60,000 bases of DNA from Takakia lepidozioides. Its lineage: Eukaryota > Streptophyta > Takakiopsida > Takakiales > Takakiaceae. Positions 1 through 10,950 of the stretch are shown in pieces. Position 1 is the first letter of the stretch; every line of letters begins with the position of its first letter. The notes beneath the pieces are model-generated. The model worked only from the letters and a program-made list of their open reading frames with translations. It was not told where the DNA came from and searched no databases. The translations under genes were made by a program, and so were the position numbers. The DNA is taken from contig CM060734.1 of NCBI GenBank assembly GCA_030704615.1, positions 45,154,042 through 45,214,041 of the forward strand, in the 5' to 3' direction.

Positions 1-2200
1 TCATAATGAGGGGCATGTTGTAAGGTCGTTTGTGTTGACTGATGATTAATCGACATTTGCCCCTTCAAGGCTTCATGGACCATGAAAATGACTACACCAT
101 CAAGCATTCTCAAACTGTGGGCCCTTTCTGCTTGACCAAGAAATTTGAGACAAGTACTGCCATTGATGGGTCTGATTAAAGATTAGATTTCACCGGCCTA
201 TGCAGGGCATTGAAAGCACCTAATTGGACCCCTACAGGGCAGTAATGAGTCCCATATGATGAGTTAATTTTCAGGTTAGTGAGCAAACCAAGACTTGACC
301 CAAGTCGTACCTACTCAACTCACAATATATCTGGAAGATGGTTCCTAACAAGTGAAGATATCATATAGACTTTTGGGCCACAGTGTCCGTCTTCGGAATG
401 GTCAGCATCTGAAAGGCAGGATATATACTCCCTCCTCAACAATGAGCGATCCGAAGGTTCCACTGTGCAAACAAAACTAGGGAGTAGGCTACCAAAAGCG
501 AAGCGATGAGTGAGGGTGGACCCAGGCGGGCCCAAGTGGCACCCCCACATACATGCACAGACTGCTTAGTTATTGGCTACTAAATGCTGCACTGAAGACT
601 GTATAGTCTACAAAGAGAGCAACTGTACATATGTACATATATATTAAGTTATACTTTACAGGTGCTCTCACACAAAGGCTCTCCCTGGGCCCTGCTCAAT
701 AGACTGGGTACGTCCCTCAGGTAGCCGTGTCACCGTACAACACTTCTCTTTTTCACAACCCAAAATCATGGCCGTCTGAATTAATGCACATGGCAAACTT
801 GGGTCTCAGCACTGTAGCGGTGCTGATTCCAATCTCTCTCCAGTCTCGACATTCAAGGAGCCCTGATCCGATCACTTCCATCCACACTGTCTTTGAAGTA
901 TCGGTGCAGCTAAGGCACCCACTAAATATTGCTTATCCTTTAGCGTGGCCTCATCTGATATGCGGCGGCAACAGGTGGAATGCTACTCTACTGCTAACAA
1001 TTAAAAGCAAAATCAAATCTTGAGGCATTGAATGCGATGAGAGTTGCTTATCAGCGCGGTACATATCACAGCTGCGGTGATGTGATAAGCGAGTCTCGAG
1101 TCTCAAGTCTCATGTGCGAAGAAGGGCCGCATGCGGCGAGGCGTGCGTGAGAGTGCACGGACACGTCTAACTGTTGGATAAATGTTTTATTCCGTCAGCC
1201 TGCCCGGTAATTCCGGCTACAGTGCACTCACTTTTTATCATCACGCTGCCCCGGGCCAGGATCGATACGATCCGAGTTAACGTAACCCTGGGGCTCATTA
1301 AACCAGGGTCGTCGTCCCCCGTGTGAAGCGAGATGGGTGCCTGTTATGTTATGAATGTCCCAAGGACAAGTCAGAGTTTGGCTTATGATGCGCGGTGGCA
1401 CAGCTGTGTAGCAAAATATCTGCTTTCTTGCTTTGTCCTCCCTCTCTTCGCCACAGTTGCCTGCGAGCAAAGTTAGGTCCAGTGCATTTTTGTCTCTTGT
1501 TGTTAGCAGCTGTCCATCACTCCATAGGCTACATCATTCTCTCAATCACTTGCGGAGTTAGTTAGTGTAGCCTATCTAAACCAATCCTCAAACCTGTTGA
1601 ATGCTGCATAGCTGTGAATGCAATATAATCCTTCTTGCCATGGACCCACACCTTTGTTATGGACAAAATCCACACGTCTCCATCACTATTATCTATGAAA
1701 CTAAAAAGTTGCAACAGATCCTCCCTATTCCCGCCTCGAGATGTGGGAGAATATTCAACGCAGTAGAGACACCCGAGATTCCAATCTTCTTTTGCCAAAT
1801 AGCAATTTGTTGTGCTAACTTAGTGTGATTTGCGAAGACATCTCCGGACCAAACAGCATCAGCTGCTTACATTCTGGCCGTCACTCACCTATATCCATCC
1901 ATCGCACACACTGACTAACTTACAGCCGCCAAATTCTTCCCAATCAGAACTAGCCGCCTAAATCCTCCAAAAATTGCAATATCTTAGTAGCATCACTCGT
2001 CCCCAGTTTAGGCCACAACAATCTGGCAGGCAAACTATCGGTCATACCCACATACAGGTAACAGAACTCCTACACACTCTTCAACATAATTAGTTACTTC
2101 CATCTCGCATCCAAACCGATCAAATTCACGGCAGATGAGAGTGATGAGGCAGGAGCACAGCTCCCAAGAATAGAGATGAGAAAGCTTCGCAGTAGAGTAG
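1..2200. other. Intergenic DNA, no gene recognised
   Basis: All open frames here are short and most begin with a non-ATG codon. None shows a domain I recognise, and no exon set with consistent phases could be built. Around 640-660 there is a small ATGTACATATATA-rich patch. A stretch near 1250-1300 (- strand) has a weak box-B-like sequence, but no matching A box was found. Confidence 0.5.
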
Positions 2201-2279
2201 AGGCACCGCCAGGAAGGAAGGAAGGAAGGGAAGAGCTTAGAGGAGAGGGCGATTCAAGATTCCACTCAAAGATAGAAAG

Positions 2280-2680
2280 GTGACGCGACGGCGATGGAGA
2301 GTCGCAGACGAAGTCGCGGCGGCGGCCGCTGTCGCCACCCCACCGCCGCCCGCCGACCGCCCACGTCGCTTTAAAGCGCCCGCAGAGACTGGCCGCGGAC
2401 GGGCTGTGGCGGAACTGCGCGAACAGTATCGCCAGGCACCAGGTGCCCTGCAAGCTCTGCGCGCAAAATAGCCAAGCCGCACTCAATGCTGCGCTGAGTT
2501 TAGCCACCGCTGAGCTGTCACCCGCGGCTGGTTTCGCCAGATATCAATTACCCCATTAATGCGCGTAGATTCTTGGTCATAAATATGGCGAAACCCGGCC
2601 CAGTAAACGAGCGTGCGCACAGTGTGTGGGAGCACGTTCCCATCTGCGCAGCCAACAGATGCTGTTCCCGCCATAATTCC
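2280..2680. promoter_or_regulatory. GC-rich island with an E2F-like site
   Basis: This block is much richer in G+C and CpG than its AT-rich surroundings (GCG-, CCGCC- and CGCGG-rich). It contains TTCCCGCCA at 2665-2673, which matches the E2F/DP consensus in reverse orientation. Both strands have short open frames with alanine/arginine-rich translations typical of GC-rich noise. The block could be the promoter or first exon of a gene I cannot trace. No downstream exons were identified on either side. Confidence 0.3.
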
Positions 2681-2689
2681 TCACCGCCC

Positions 2690-3350
2690 GTGGAAAGGTG
2701 AGGCTCCTATTTGTATTACATTATCCGGGTCGTCGTGAGAATAAATTCAATTTTTTTTCAAGTGAGATGGATGATAAATGATAGTTCGGTACAGCTCATC
2801 CGTTGGTTTTACTGACGTTTCCGTTGTCGCATGGCGCCTTCCGATCCTTAATCCGGCGACATTAAATTCGGGACCTTATTATTAATAAGTTTTTATTGAT
2901 TTTATTTAAATTATATAGATCATGGCCGGGATTAACCGACTCATCCACCCGTGGTGAAGTGAGGTAAAAGTCTGAACAGTCGCAGTAAAGGGCATTGAAT
3001 TGTGTTGCACTTAGTTTTACCTTCTCTGTGGCTATGTTAATCAAGTTGCAAGGATGAATAGTGTTGAGCTTACTTAAAAGATAGATGAATGAATTGAAAC
3101 CTGGGGATAGGGCACAGGGTACAAGTCAACACAGAAAAGCGATCACTCATCACTCACAATTTTAAAATATTTGTTTCTGATATGGTCGTTAAGAAACAAT
3201 TCTGTCTAGATTTGCACTTGATTGTGGACGTCATAGAATTGAGGATGAAAATAATCTCAAAATTGGTGAAAGATAATGGTGGTAATATATGAAAAAACTT
3301 CAAAATGGATGATGGATGGATGATAACTTGTACTCATGTATGACAAGCAT
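2690..3350. other. AT-rich intergenic DNA
   Basis: The sequence is AT-rich with no recognisable gene, RNA or transposon domain. It leads directly into the minisatellite that follows. Confidence 0.5.
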
Positions 3351-3353
3351 CAA

Positions 3354-3772
3354 CGAGAAAATAATGTAACAACAATTTCAGTTGAGTGGGTGACAATACT
3401 GAACCCACGTGACTGAGAAAGAAAACCTGAACATTTATAGTAAGACTTTAAAAAAAAAAAAGTAAAACTGTTTTTAATAATATGAGAAAATAATGTAATA
3501 ACAATTTTCTGACCGTCAATACTGAACCCACAGAAAGAAACCTGAACATTTATAGTAAAACTGTCTTTAATAAAATGAGAAAATAACGTAATAACAGTTG
3601 AGTCAGTGACAGTACTGAACCAAAAAACAAAACTGAATATTTATAATAAAATGTTTTTAATAATATGATAAAATAATTAAATGACAATTTCAGTTGAGTC
3701 GGTGACAGTACTAAACCATAAAAACAAAAACTGAACATTTATACTAAAACTGTTTTTAATGATAAAACTTAA
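3354..3772. repeat. Four-copy AT-rich minisatellite
   Basis: Four diverged tandem copies begin near 3354, 3483, 3576 and 3667. Each starts with GAGAAAATAA or GATAAAATAA, passes through GACARTACTGAACC and CTGAACATTTATA, and ends in TGTTTTTAATAATAT or a close variant. The unit is about 90-130 bp, and the first copy is longest because of an A-rich insertion near 3450-3465. The pattern is visible directly in the sequence and no coding function is implied. Confidence 0.8.
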
Positions 3773-3994
3773 TGAAGTAAAAGAGACAAAAGCATGCTTA
3801 TTGCTAAAAGCGGAGTTTAAGTTATTGAGAACAATGGCAAGTGCAAAACATAAGGTTAAATAAGAGAGAGTGGCAGGCCTCCATAAGTAGCCTCAAACCG
3901 TGGAATTTAGATCATGGGGCGGTTACATTAATGCCATGTTTTCGTTTGCTCGAACTTGCATCTGACATTTACTATTTCTTAGAAATAAATCGCC

Positions 3995-4260
3995 TGCCTG
4001 CGGCTGGTAGCTCAGTTGGTCTAGTACACTATGTATCAACCCGGTGGATCGGGGTTCGAATCCTGCCACTCTGTCCTGTAGGAAAGGTGATTTGCTCAAA
4101 ACCAGACCAGACATTGTGAAACCCACCTCGGTTTATATCTGTGGGAGAGAGGGCTATATAATTCCAAGGTGGGTTATGTGTGGGCGTGGACACTGGGGAC
4201 AAAGTTGATCGTGTTTGTGTTTGAGTTGTGTACGCAACGAATTGTTTGGTCAAATGGACG
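3995..4260 (+). mobile_element. tRNA-derived SINE
   Basis: A pol III promoter is present: A box TAGCTCAGTTGG at 4008-4019 and B box GGTTCGAATCC at 4053-4063, with tRNA-like spacing. The T-arm and acceptor stem no longer pair properly: two of five T-stem pairs fail and the acceptor is only partly complementary. This is therefore a tRNA-related head rather than a working tRNA. The head runs into an unrelated GT-rich body to about 4260, as in a SINE. The exact ends and any target-site duplication were not resolved. Confidence 0.6.
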
Positions 4261-4264
4261 GTCA

Positions 4265-5480
4265 AGGGAGGTGAGGTAGAAGTGGCGGTGTTTGACTGGT
4301 TTTAAGTTTTTGCTTCTTGCATGTAGTAAGTATCAAAATGTTACTTCTGGATATGAAAGTTACTAGGCAAATGTTCAAATTTTGAACACATTTGTCTTCC
4401 AGAAAATGGCAATGAATGACAACATGATGGGGGGGGGGGGGTATTTCTATTTCCATGTCTGAAACATTACTATATTATATTGGTTGTAGGATAGCATCTT
4501 TACAGTAGAGATCTCCACAATGGAAGAAATCCCTCAAATGGTTCATTTGACTCTGGACGGTTGAATAATAATACTGGGTATGATCGGCCGGGGAATAGGT
4601 GGTAGTGCGTTGTTGGTAGCAGGTTTTGTGTTGGTCGGAACTCTAAGGCAGCCAAAGTCGAATTGTTTTCCTCTTGCCGGAGACCTTTACATGGCAGAAA
4701 ATGATAATTTATTGTCACGGATAGATTATCATGTACAATTTATAGGCAAAATTTGAGTCCGATGAACTACAAGGACGGAATAGATGAACTTACTTACGTG
4801 TGCGTGACTTTGGCTTGACTTGTTGTTGGGCGTTCTTTTGTATGTGCGGAAACTGCCCAACGGTGAGGTGATGACCAGTGTCCACATGCATTCCCTGGTG
4901 GACCCATGAAAGATGGCACTTTGACGTTTTCAAACTGAGGTTTATAGAACAAAGTCTGTTCAGACTTCAGACTTCGTTTCCGGGCCAGTTAATCATTTAT
5001 ATACTAGTGAGGCCCTTTATAAGAAAAATGGTAGACGAAAAGCTCATATTTCACAGCAAAAAAGTGACTACTCGTTCGGTGTCAGTTGCCTTTTTGTGCA
5101 AGTAAGCTCCCAACAAGGAATTCTATTGGTTAAAGTATAGCAACATTATTGTTTTTGCGAGGGGATGGCACCGCAAAAGAAAGAAGAGAAAAAAGCCGGT
5201 GGAGGGCACATACTCAACTAAGACTTGGACACAGGGCTGGAAAAGTGTTGAAGAAAAGGTCCTGAAAACAGGTGGCATTGGCTCCCAGCTCAGCAGCTGG
5301 AAAGAGAGGGCTTGGTGGAACATCAAAAACCGCCTAGAAATTCCCTTTTGCTACCTTCTCCGACGGGAAGTTTCATTCTGACTGGAGGAGGTATCTTACA
5401 CCAGGCGGAACTCTAGGGCCTTACGAAATTCGTAAGGTGATGATTTTGGGGGGCCATGAAGGGACACGTTGGTTTCTTAT
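4265..5480. other. Intergenic DNA with a poly-G tract
   Basis: No gene could be supported. A run of about thirteen G residues lies at 4429-4441. A short frame from the ATG at 5166 starts with lysine-rich codons but hits a stop soon after, and no domain was recognised. Confidence 0.45.
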
Positions 5481-5486
5481 GCCGGT

Positions 5487-5593
5487 AAAGGGCAACTGAT
5501 GAGGCCCTTCCACCGTTTTTGAATGTCATGAACTCGGGCTACCACCTTCGTTCACGCATTCTTAAAGGTGGAAGGGCCTCATCAGCTGCCCTT
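5487..5593. repeat. Long imperfect hairpin (MITE or small-RNA precursor candidate)
   Basis: An inverted repeat of about 44-47 nt per arm is separated by a loop of about 16 nt. The left arm is 5487-5533 and the right arm is 5550-5593. The core is perfectly complementary over 17 bp (GATGAGGCCCTTCCACC at 5498-5514 against 5567-5583). Only a few mismatches or bulges occur elsewhere. The size and shape match a plant miRNA-type foldback or a small MITE. A TATATATA run lies just outside the right arm at about 5597-5604. Confidence 0.75.
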
Positions 5594-5595
5594 CC

Positions 5596-5607
5596 CTATA
5601 TATAAGG
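5596..5607. promoter_or_regulatory. TATA-like box beside the hairpin
   Basis: The sequence CTATATATAAGG reads as a TATA box on both strands. On the - strand, initiation about 30 bp downstream would fall at the edge of the hairpin. On the + strand it would start an unknown transcript near 5630. Which of these operates, if either, is inference. Confidence 0.35.
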
Positions 5608-6061
5608 TCCATGGTTTGGTGGTTATGTGAAGGACATACACATTGCAGCAAGAGATTGGTGAGTGAGCGAGACAGTGGGGTCGCATGACTTGCATTTGAC
5701 GTTAGAGTGTGGGTGCGTCCATAATTTGCACCAAAGGTGCACAGTGCGCACATTATGCATGTGCCCATTTCTCTATTTTGCAGGCAACAAACATACCGTT
5801 AGATGTGAAGGGCATGATGTTGCCGTTCATGTGGTAGTCCAAGTTATAACGTCACACCTCTCACCAGGGACATTAATCCACCATCTCTAAGGTAGCTTGG
5901 ATACTCATACTCCCTACAAAAGGTATACAATATGAGAGAGGAGAACATGAGTCAAATAGCACTAACTAGGTTATCATCCATTGGAAGGCCTAACTTTCAT
6001 TATGTTGATCTTATCATAACAACAAATACATATCTGAAAGGTGGTTAAATTTTCCCCCCCT

Positions 6062-6185
6062 CCTCAGGCCTGAATTGTGGGCTGTCGCTCCCAGGTTTCC
6101 TTTATTAAATTGAAAAAAAAACCATAGCCCTTCAATAATCATCAATAAAGCTCAATGGGCTCAAATCCTGCTACATTGTCAGGTG
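6062..6185 (+). repeat. Dispersed repeat fragment
   Basis: Two segments recur elsewhere in the window. The sequence around TGTCGCTCCCAGGT (6083-6096) recurs near 8618. The segment AATAATCATCAATAAA (about 6132-6147) recurs as AATAATCGTCAATAAA near 22552. A B-box-like GGCTCAAATCCTGC follows, so this may be a decayed SINE. Confidence 0.4.
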
Positions 6186-6189
6186 TGGT

Positions 6190-8590
6190 ATAATTTTCTC
6201 CCCCTGCCCTTGGGCGGTGTCCTTTGAGCCTTGTGATATGGCGAGGTTACTTTGAAAGAGGTTATTTTCTGCTCTCACTATTATTATTATTATTTAGAGA
6301 ACAGGGGACAGTGGCCCTGGAAGTTTTATAAAAATGGTAAGGAAAAAATAACCTTACAAAGGGGAGCCATAAGGCATATGAATGAGGTTCCACTCCGCTC
6401 TCACTATTATTAAGTGGCCTGCTTGAAGTTTGTGAGCGGTCACTCCCTAGTGTTTCTGTTTTTATTTTTTATTTTATTTTCCCGGTTTTTTCTGTTTTAA
6501 TTATTAAAAAAGAAAAGTGAACCTAAACTTGCACCCAATACTAGATGGTTGTCTATCACAACATTTCATTAAAAAAGAAGAAGATCATGGCGGGACTCAA
6601 GCCCTTATTATATCATCTTTTGGACTGTTAGGTGAGCCTATCGCGTGGTTGCTATTCTCACCACACGTGGACCCTTGGCCGTCTCTTCCGTTTCCGGTTT
6701 TTGGTAACGAATCCGGATCAAAGCTGGTTTACACCAGACTTTTTGCTGGCCTAAGCGAAGTAGTTCCTTTGCACCACAATTCAACTCCAAATAGATTTGT
6801 ACTCCAGAAAAGGAGGAATCCCCTGGTTGCATGTAGATTCAGGGTTGGGGTCCACATGGGAGGGGGGGACCATGGGTGTGCTGGAGCAATTGGGTTTGCA
6901 AGTGTTCTATCCACAAGAGAGAGAGCTTCACGTTTTCTACCATCCCACACCAGAAGTTGTAAATCCCAAAGTGGTGAGGTTGGGAAGCTGGGAACCTCTG
7001 CCAAGTGTACATGTGGATGATGTACCGTTAGTGTCTGACTTCCTAGAGAGCACACATCCTTTAGAACCTGAGGTTTTCTTCACTCGCCCTCCATTTCAAT
7101 GGTTCTCCAATAGGAGAACTTTCGCCGCAAGCCTCTAGCCAGTGTTATTGTCCTTGTGAGGGCCCCCCCCTCTACCGACAAGCAGGGGAATGACTTGGGG
7201 CCCAAGCTAAGTAGTGCGAAACGAATGTTGATGGTATTGCGACCGGCCGTGAGTTTGTATCGGCCGGTTGGATTCTCCTCCCACCATCATACACCATCCT
7301 ACCTGTGGGGAGACATTTTCATGACTGTGCTCATGCCATGTGTTGCGACTTTCTGATGTCGCGGTGGTTATAACTGTCAATTCTCTCCATTATTTGTTTC
7401 AAAGCGTAGGGGACACAATTGTGGAACTCAAATTTGGTCGGAATGGAGAGGAATTTGGGTGGGTGCCATGGGTGGATATCGGGTGGGTAAGCGGCATAGG
7501 TTAGTGGATGGATTAGGCCCTTGGTTATTACGAAGTAGTCTTGACATCTTATAACTGTGCATATTAATAAGATTTTCTTTTTGAAGTACAATTCCTCAAA
7601 TTGAAATCTTACTATGATTAAAAATGTGATGGACAATTCGGTCTTATCGTCGTCTCCATTTTCATGAGGTCCATATTGATCTTGGATATGATGGGACCTT
7701 CATCAGTGTTCTACACACTCCCCAACCCAACTAAACTCAACATATATCTAATTTTTTCTCTTATGGAAATGAAAATTGATGAGGCCTTACAAATAGATCA
7801 ACACCCTAGCTACCAAAACAGTTATAATTGAACAAGACAAATGGATACATTTCCTGGTGTATTATAAACTAAGATAACCATAATGCAAGTGATTTATGAA
7901 TGTTTAAAGCTTCCAAAATATGTCTTCGCATGGGAATCTTTGTCGCCACATGTGGGTCGTGGAAGATCCGAAATCCACTACTTGGAGGTATCTAACATTC
8001 ATTTGCGTCTAGAATACATATAGCATGGAGTGCGGAATCTCCCTTAAGTGAGGGGGGAAATTTCATATTATCACGTTGCCATGGGAGACCAGTTTGAGAC
8101 CATATCCACATCAAAAGCATGGTTCTATTTTTATTCCTTTTTTTCTTTTTATTTATTTAAATAGAAGGCCCCTCCCCAGAGAGGCCAGATGTTTTCATCA
8201 TGAGTAATAAATACCCTCGCATGACTGGCTATGGATGCTAAGAAAGGGGACACCGCCCCATAGCAACATAGTTTTATTCTCAAGAGGGAATATTTTCCAA
8301 CAAACATGCCATTTTACGGACTATTTTATTCTAACCTTGAAATATAATAAATATATGGAATTGATTGGAATGGCGGCCCTAAGGAAAAAGAAGTTTTTTA
8401 AATTTCTTTAAATGGCCCGAAATACCCAAATTAGAAATAAGATAATTATTTATCCAAGGCTATGGAAGACGTCGAATTTCAATGTCAGGTCAATGGCGGA
8501 TTAAATTTCCAGATGCAATTTATCCCCTATATGCAACAAACCAAATAGCCGAACGATGGAAATCTCTATGCAGTAGTATTCTTGCAAATA
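6190..8590. other. Intergenic DNA with unassigned open frames
   Basis: Two overlapping + strand frames at 6517-7020 and 6797-7138 are the longest here. The second ends in a fairly protein-like proline- and valine-rich segment but opens on a TTG codon, and I recognise no domain. No splice-consistent gene could be built. The rest is AT-rich without recognised features. Confidence 0.4.
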
Positions 8591-8599
8591 TCATAATTT

Positions 8600-8660
8600 T
8601 TTCAGGTGGAAGCCCATTGTCGCTCCCAGGTGTTTCCCTTTAAAAAAAAAAACGCCCATT
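8600..8660 (+). repeat. Second copy of the TGTCGCTCCCAGGT repeat
   Basis: About 45 bp around TGTCGCTCCCAGGTGTTTCC (about 8618-8637) resembles the segment near 6083 in the same orientation, followed in both by a purine-rich or A-rich run. It is likely a shared transposon remnant. Confidence 0.4.
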
Positions 8661-8839
8661 TTATAGGAGTGTGGGGGAGAAATATCATCAATAGTAAGCA
8701 CCAAACTGTATGTAAAGTAAATCGCTGTAAATATCTGTTGATCATCATTCCATCTCAGGCATGGTAAAAAAGGAATGGAACCAAAATGTAACTTATTTAG
8801 TAAGAAAAGGACCAGCACTTTGTGACGGCTATTAACTAA

Positions 8840-9320
8840 GGAGCCCTTGATGGGCAATCTGCCCACCTTGATGAGCAGTAAATGCAGTGATTCATACTTT
8901 GGTTGCAGTCCTACATTTCAGTCTCCTACAAATGCTGCCCTGCACATGCCATGTACCCCTTGGGAAGTGTCCAATGTGGTTCAAGCTTCATGGGTGACAA
9001 GCTCCATAAACATGAAGACAAATGTATTTTATTGTGTGCCATTGACAGGCTTATGACAGCCTTGAAGGCAATGGTGAACTTGTACTTTGGGACAAGCCCC
9101 AAGGACATGCTCACATGGAAGTCATGGCAGCCAAAACAATCGGTGTAACACACTTGTGTTGCCAACAACTTTCCGCACTCATTTTTCCTCCCCTTCCCAA
9201 TGAAAAACATCTTGATAGAACTATTCTTGATGGAAAACCCATCCCGGCTGTGTACCGGTCTTTAGCAATACGCGGAATGTTGCCTTTTTGCATATTGCAT
9301 GTTATCGACTAGAGTCGCTC
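8840..9320 (+). other. Unidentified frame-broken open frames, possible pseudogene
   Basis: Three overlapping + strand frames (about 8847-9056, 8903-9148 and 9115-9312) read into one another. Each gives ordinary-looking amino-acid composition, as a frameshifted coding sequence would. I do not recognise the product. It could equally be chance open frames. Confidence 0.25.
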
Positions 9321-9347
9321 ACAACCCGACCAAGCCACTGTCCTCTC

Positions 9348-9437
9348 CAAATCTCCGAATCATACTAGTGATACTGGGAGCAATAGAAAATTGAAATCTC
9401 AGAATCATACTAGTGATACTTGGAGTAATAGAAAGTT
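9348..9437. repeat. Two-copy tandem repeat, 45 bp unit
   Basis: Two adjacent copies of a 45-bp unit contain AATCATACTAGTGATACT at 9358-9375 and again at 9403-9420, each followed by GGAG.AATAGAAA. The match is visible directly. No function is known. Confidence 0.8.
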
Positions 9438-9439
9438 GT

Positions 9440-10200
9440 AGTGTCTCTTTACTTGGACCAATTCACCACCTCATGTCAAGTTGCAGTTTCTCTCTCACTT
9501 TCCTTTCCAAACTTATCCTTCGTCTCCACCATCTCATACACTTTCCTCAAACGTTCCTCAAACCCACCAATTTTTTCCAGTGAAACAATTTACCAATTCC
9601 ATCGAAAGAAGAAGAATTTACTTCAAGAATTGTAGATGAAATACCATCCATCAGTAATCTTATCATCCATGTGTGCATTACTATTCATGTCAAAAGTCAA
9701 TAACTTGTAACCTTGTTACGCACGGCAAATCCGATTTTACGATTGAGGATAAAACTTTGATATAGGTAATTAAGTACTGAATTTGTCCAATGGAAGTACA
9801 GCTGGAAAAGAAGAACCGTGTCCCAAATAGAGTAGAAAACCTTACAATAGTAGGACAAATATTTTTTAAAGCAAATTGTTGAAGACAATTATAAAAATAT
9901 TTTCCTTAAAATATTTATTTAAAAATAAAATAGACACGACTATTTGTTTTTGAAAATGCTTCGATAGGATATAAAAGTACTAGTGAACTTAAGTGAGTCG
10001 CTTTATTAAACAACGGATTGAACGGAGAAAGGAATTCAAACACATAAATAACAAATAAATAACGGATTTCCCTCCAATAATAATCCCAAATAAAGTTAAT
10101 CTCATGCCCGCTGTTATCACAAAAGAAAAGATAACAAAAAGAAAAGGAACTCTAACTAAAAATTTAGAAAAACTCAGGAGAATCCAAATGGCGCAAAAGG
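9440..10200. other. AT-rich intergenic DNA upstream of the CRF gene
   Basis: The sequence is strongly AT-rich between about 9850 and 10160 with no supported gene. Base composition changes sharply to GC-rich at about 10200, where the upstream region of the CRF gene begins. Confidence 0.5.
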
Positions 10201-10211
10201 AGCGGCTGTAG

Positions 10212-10223
10212 TTGGCGGGAAAA
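10212..10223 (+). promoter_or_regulatory. E2F-like site upstream of CRF gene
   Basis: TTGGCGGGAAAA matches the E2F/DP binding consensus. It lies about 300 bp upstream of the TATA box, at the start of a GC-rich promoter block. The match is seen in the sequence; its use is inference. Confidence 0.4.
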
Positions 10224-10516
10224 TTGCACGACGTTGGTAGACGCAGGGCCCACGTGGCCGCAGCGCAGTCGCAGTAGGTGCCTCGGTAAAAAACAATTTA
10301 CGTCGACGGGGCTCGAGGTTATCGCCGGCGAGCCCGCTTGGTGCCGGAAAGGTGCGGCAACTTCGCGGCGCCTATGTAGCCGGCGCGGCTAGCCTGCCCC
10401 ATTATGAACTGCGCGACACGAAAATAGACCGCGCGGTCAGTAGCCTCTGTGGAAAAAATATCCGGGCCCGCACAGTCGCCGGCCGAAAGGCCCGGTGGAC
10501 GGGAACCCGCAGCGTG

Positions 10517-10526
10517 TATAATAAAG
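10517..10526 (+). promoter_or_regulatory. TATA box of the CRF gene
   Basis: TATAATAAAG lies in an otherwise GC-rich region. It is followed about 35-100 bp downstream by a long CT-rich tract (about 10560-10625), the typical pyrimidine patch of plant core promoters and leaders. Transcription would start near 10550, giving a leader of about 400 nt. Confidence 0.65.
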
Positions 10527-10853
10527 GGGTGACCCCGCACCACACTCTTCCTTTGCTCATACCCCCCCCCTCTCTTTCTCTCTCTCTCCTTGTCTCTCTC
10601 TCGCTTTCCTTCTTCACCTCTTGTCTATCTTTCTCTGTCTTTCATCATCTGTTGGTGTTGTTTGTGTATCTGTGAAGTATCTGTGTAGGGTTACAGAAGT
10701 CTGCCTAGTTGGGTTTCTCAGGGGTGAGCATCATCTTGGCTACATCTGGGGTGTTTGTGCACCACTTTCTTCTGACGGAGAGTTTCATACACCTCTGCTT
10801 TGTTTCCTGTTTGTGAGCAGTTGTTGCACTCAGGTGTCACACCAGCTTTCTTC

Positions 10854-10922
10854 ATGCACTTCATCGTCTTCTCTCACGGCTGCATTCGCAGCTTTAGACT
10901 CTTGATACTGCGTCTGTTATAA
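10854..10922 (+). promoter_or_regulatory. Upstream ORF of 22 codons in the CRF leader
   Basis: This appears to be the only ATG between the TATA box and the main start. It encodes 22 codons and ends in TAA at 10920-10922, 28 nt before the main ATG at 10951. Its context is weak (T at -3), whereas the main start has A at -3. That arrangement suggests leaky scanning or reinitiation, provided the leader is not spliced. Confidence 0.5.
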
Positions 10923-10950
10923 CGGAGTGCTTTCATATCGACCCTCAAAG

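Noticed and set aside
2237-2482. Alanine/arginine-rich proteins on both strands
   Set aside because: Overlapping open frames on opposite strands in a GC-rich island are expected by composition; no exon partners or domains.
4001-4075. A functional tRNA gene
   Set aside because: A and B boxes are good, but the T-stem and acceptor do not pair and the sequence continues into a SINE-like body.
10927-10950. N-terminal extension of the CRF protein
   Set aside because: The open frame begins with GTG; the first in-frame ATG, in good context, is at 10951.
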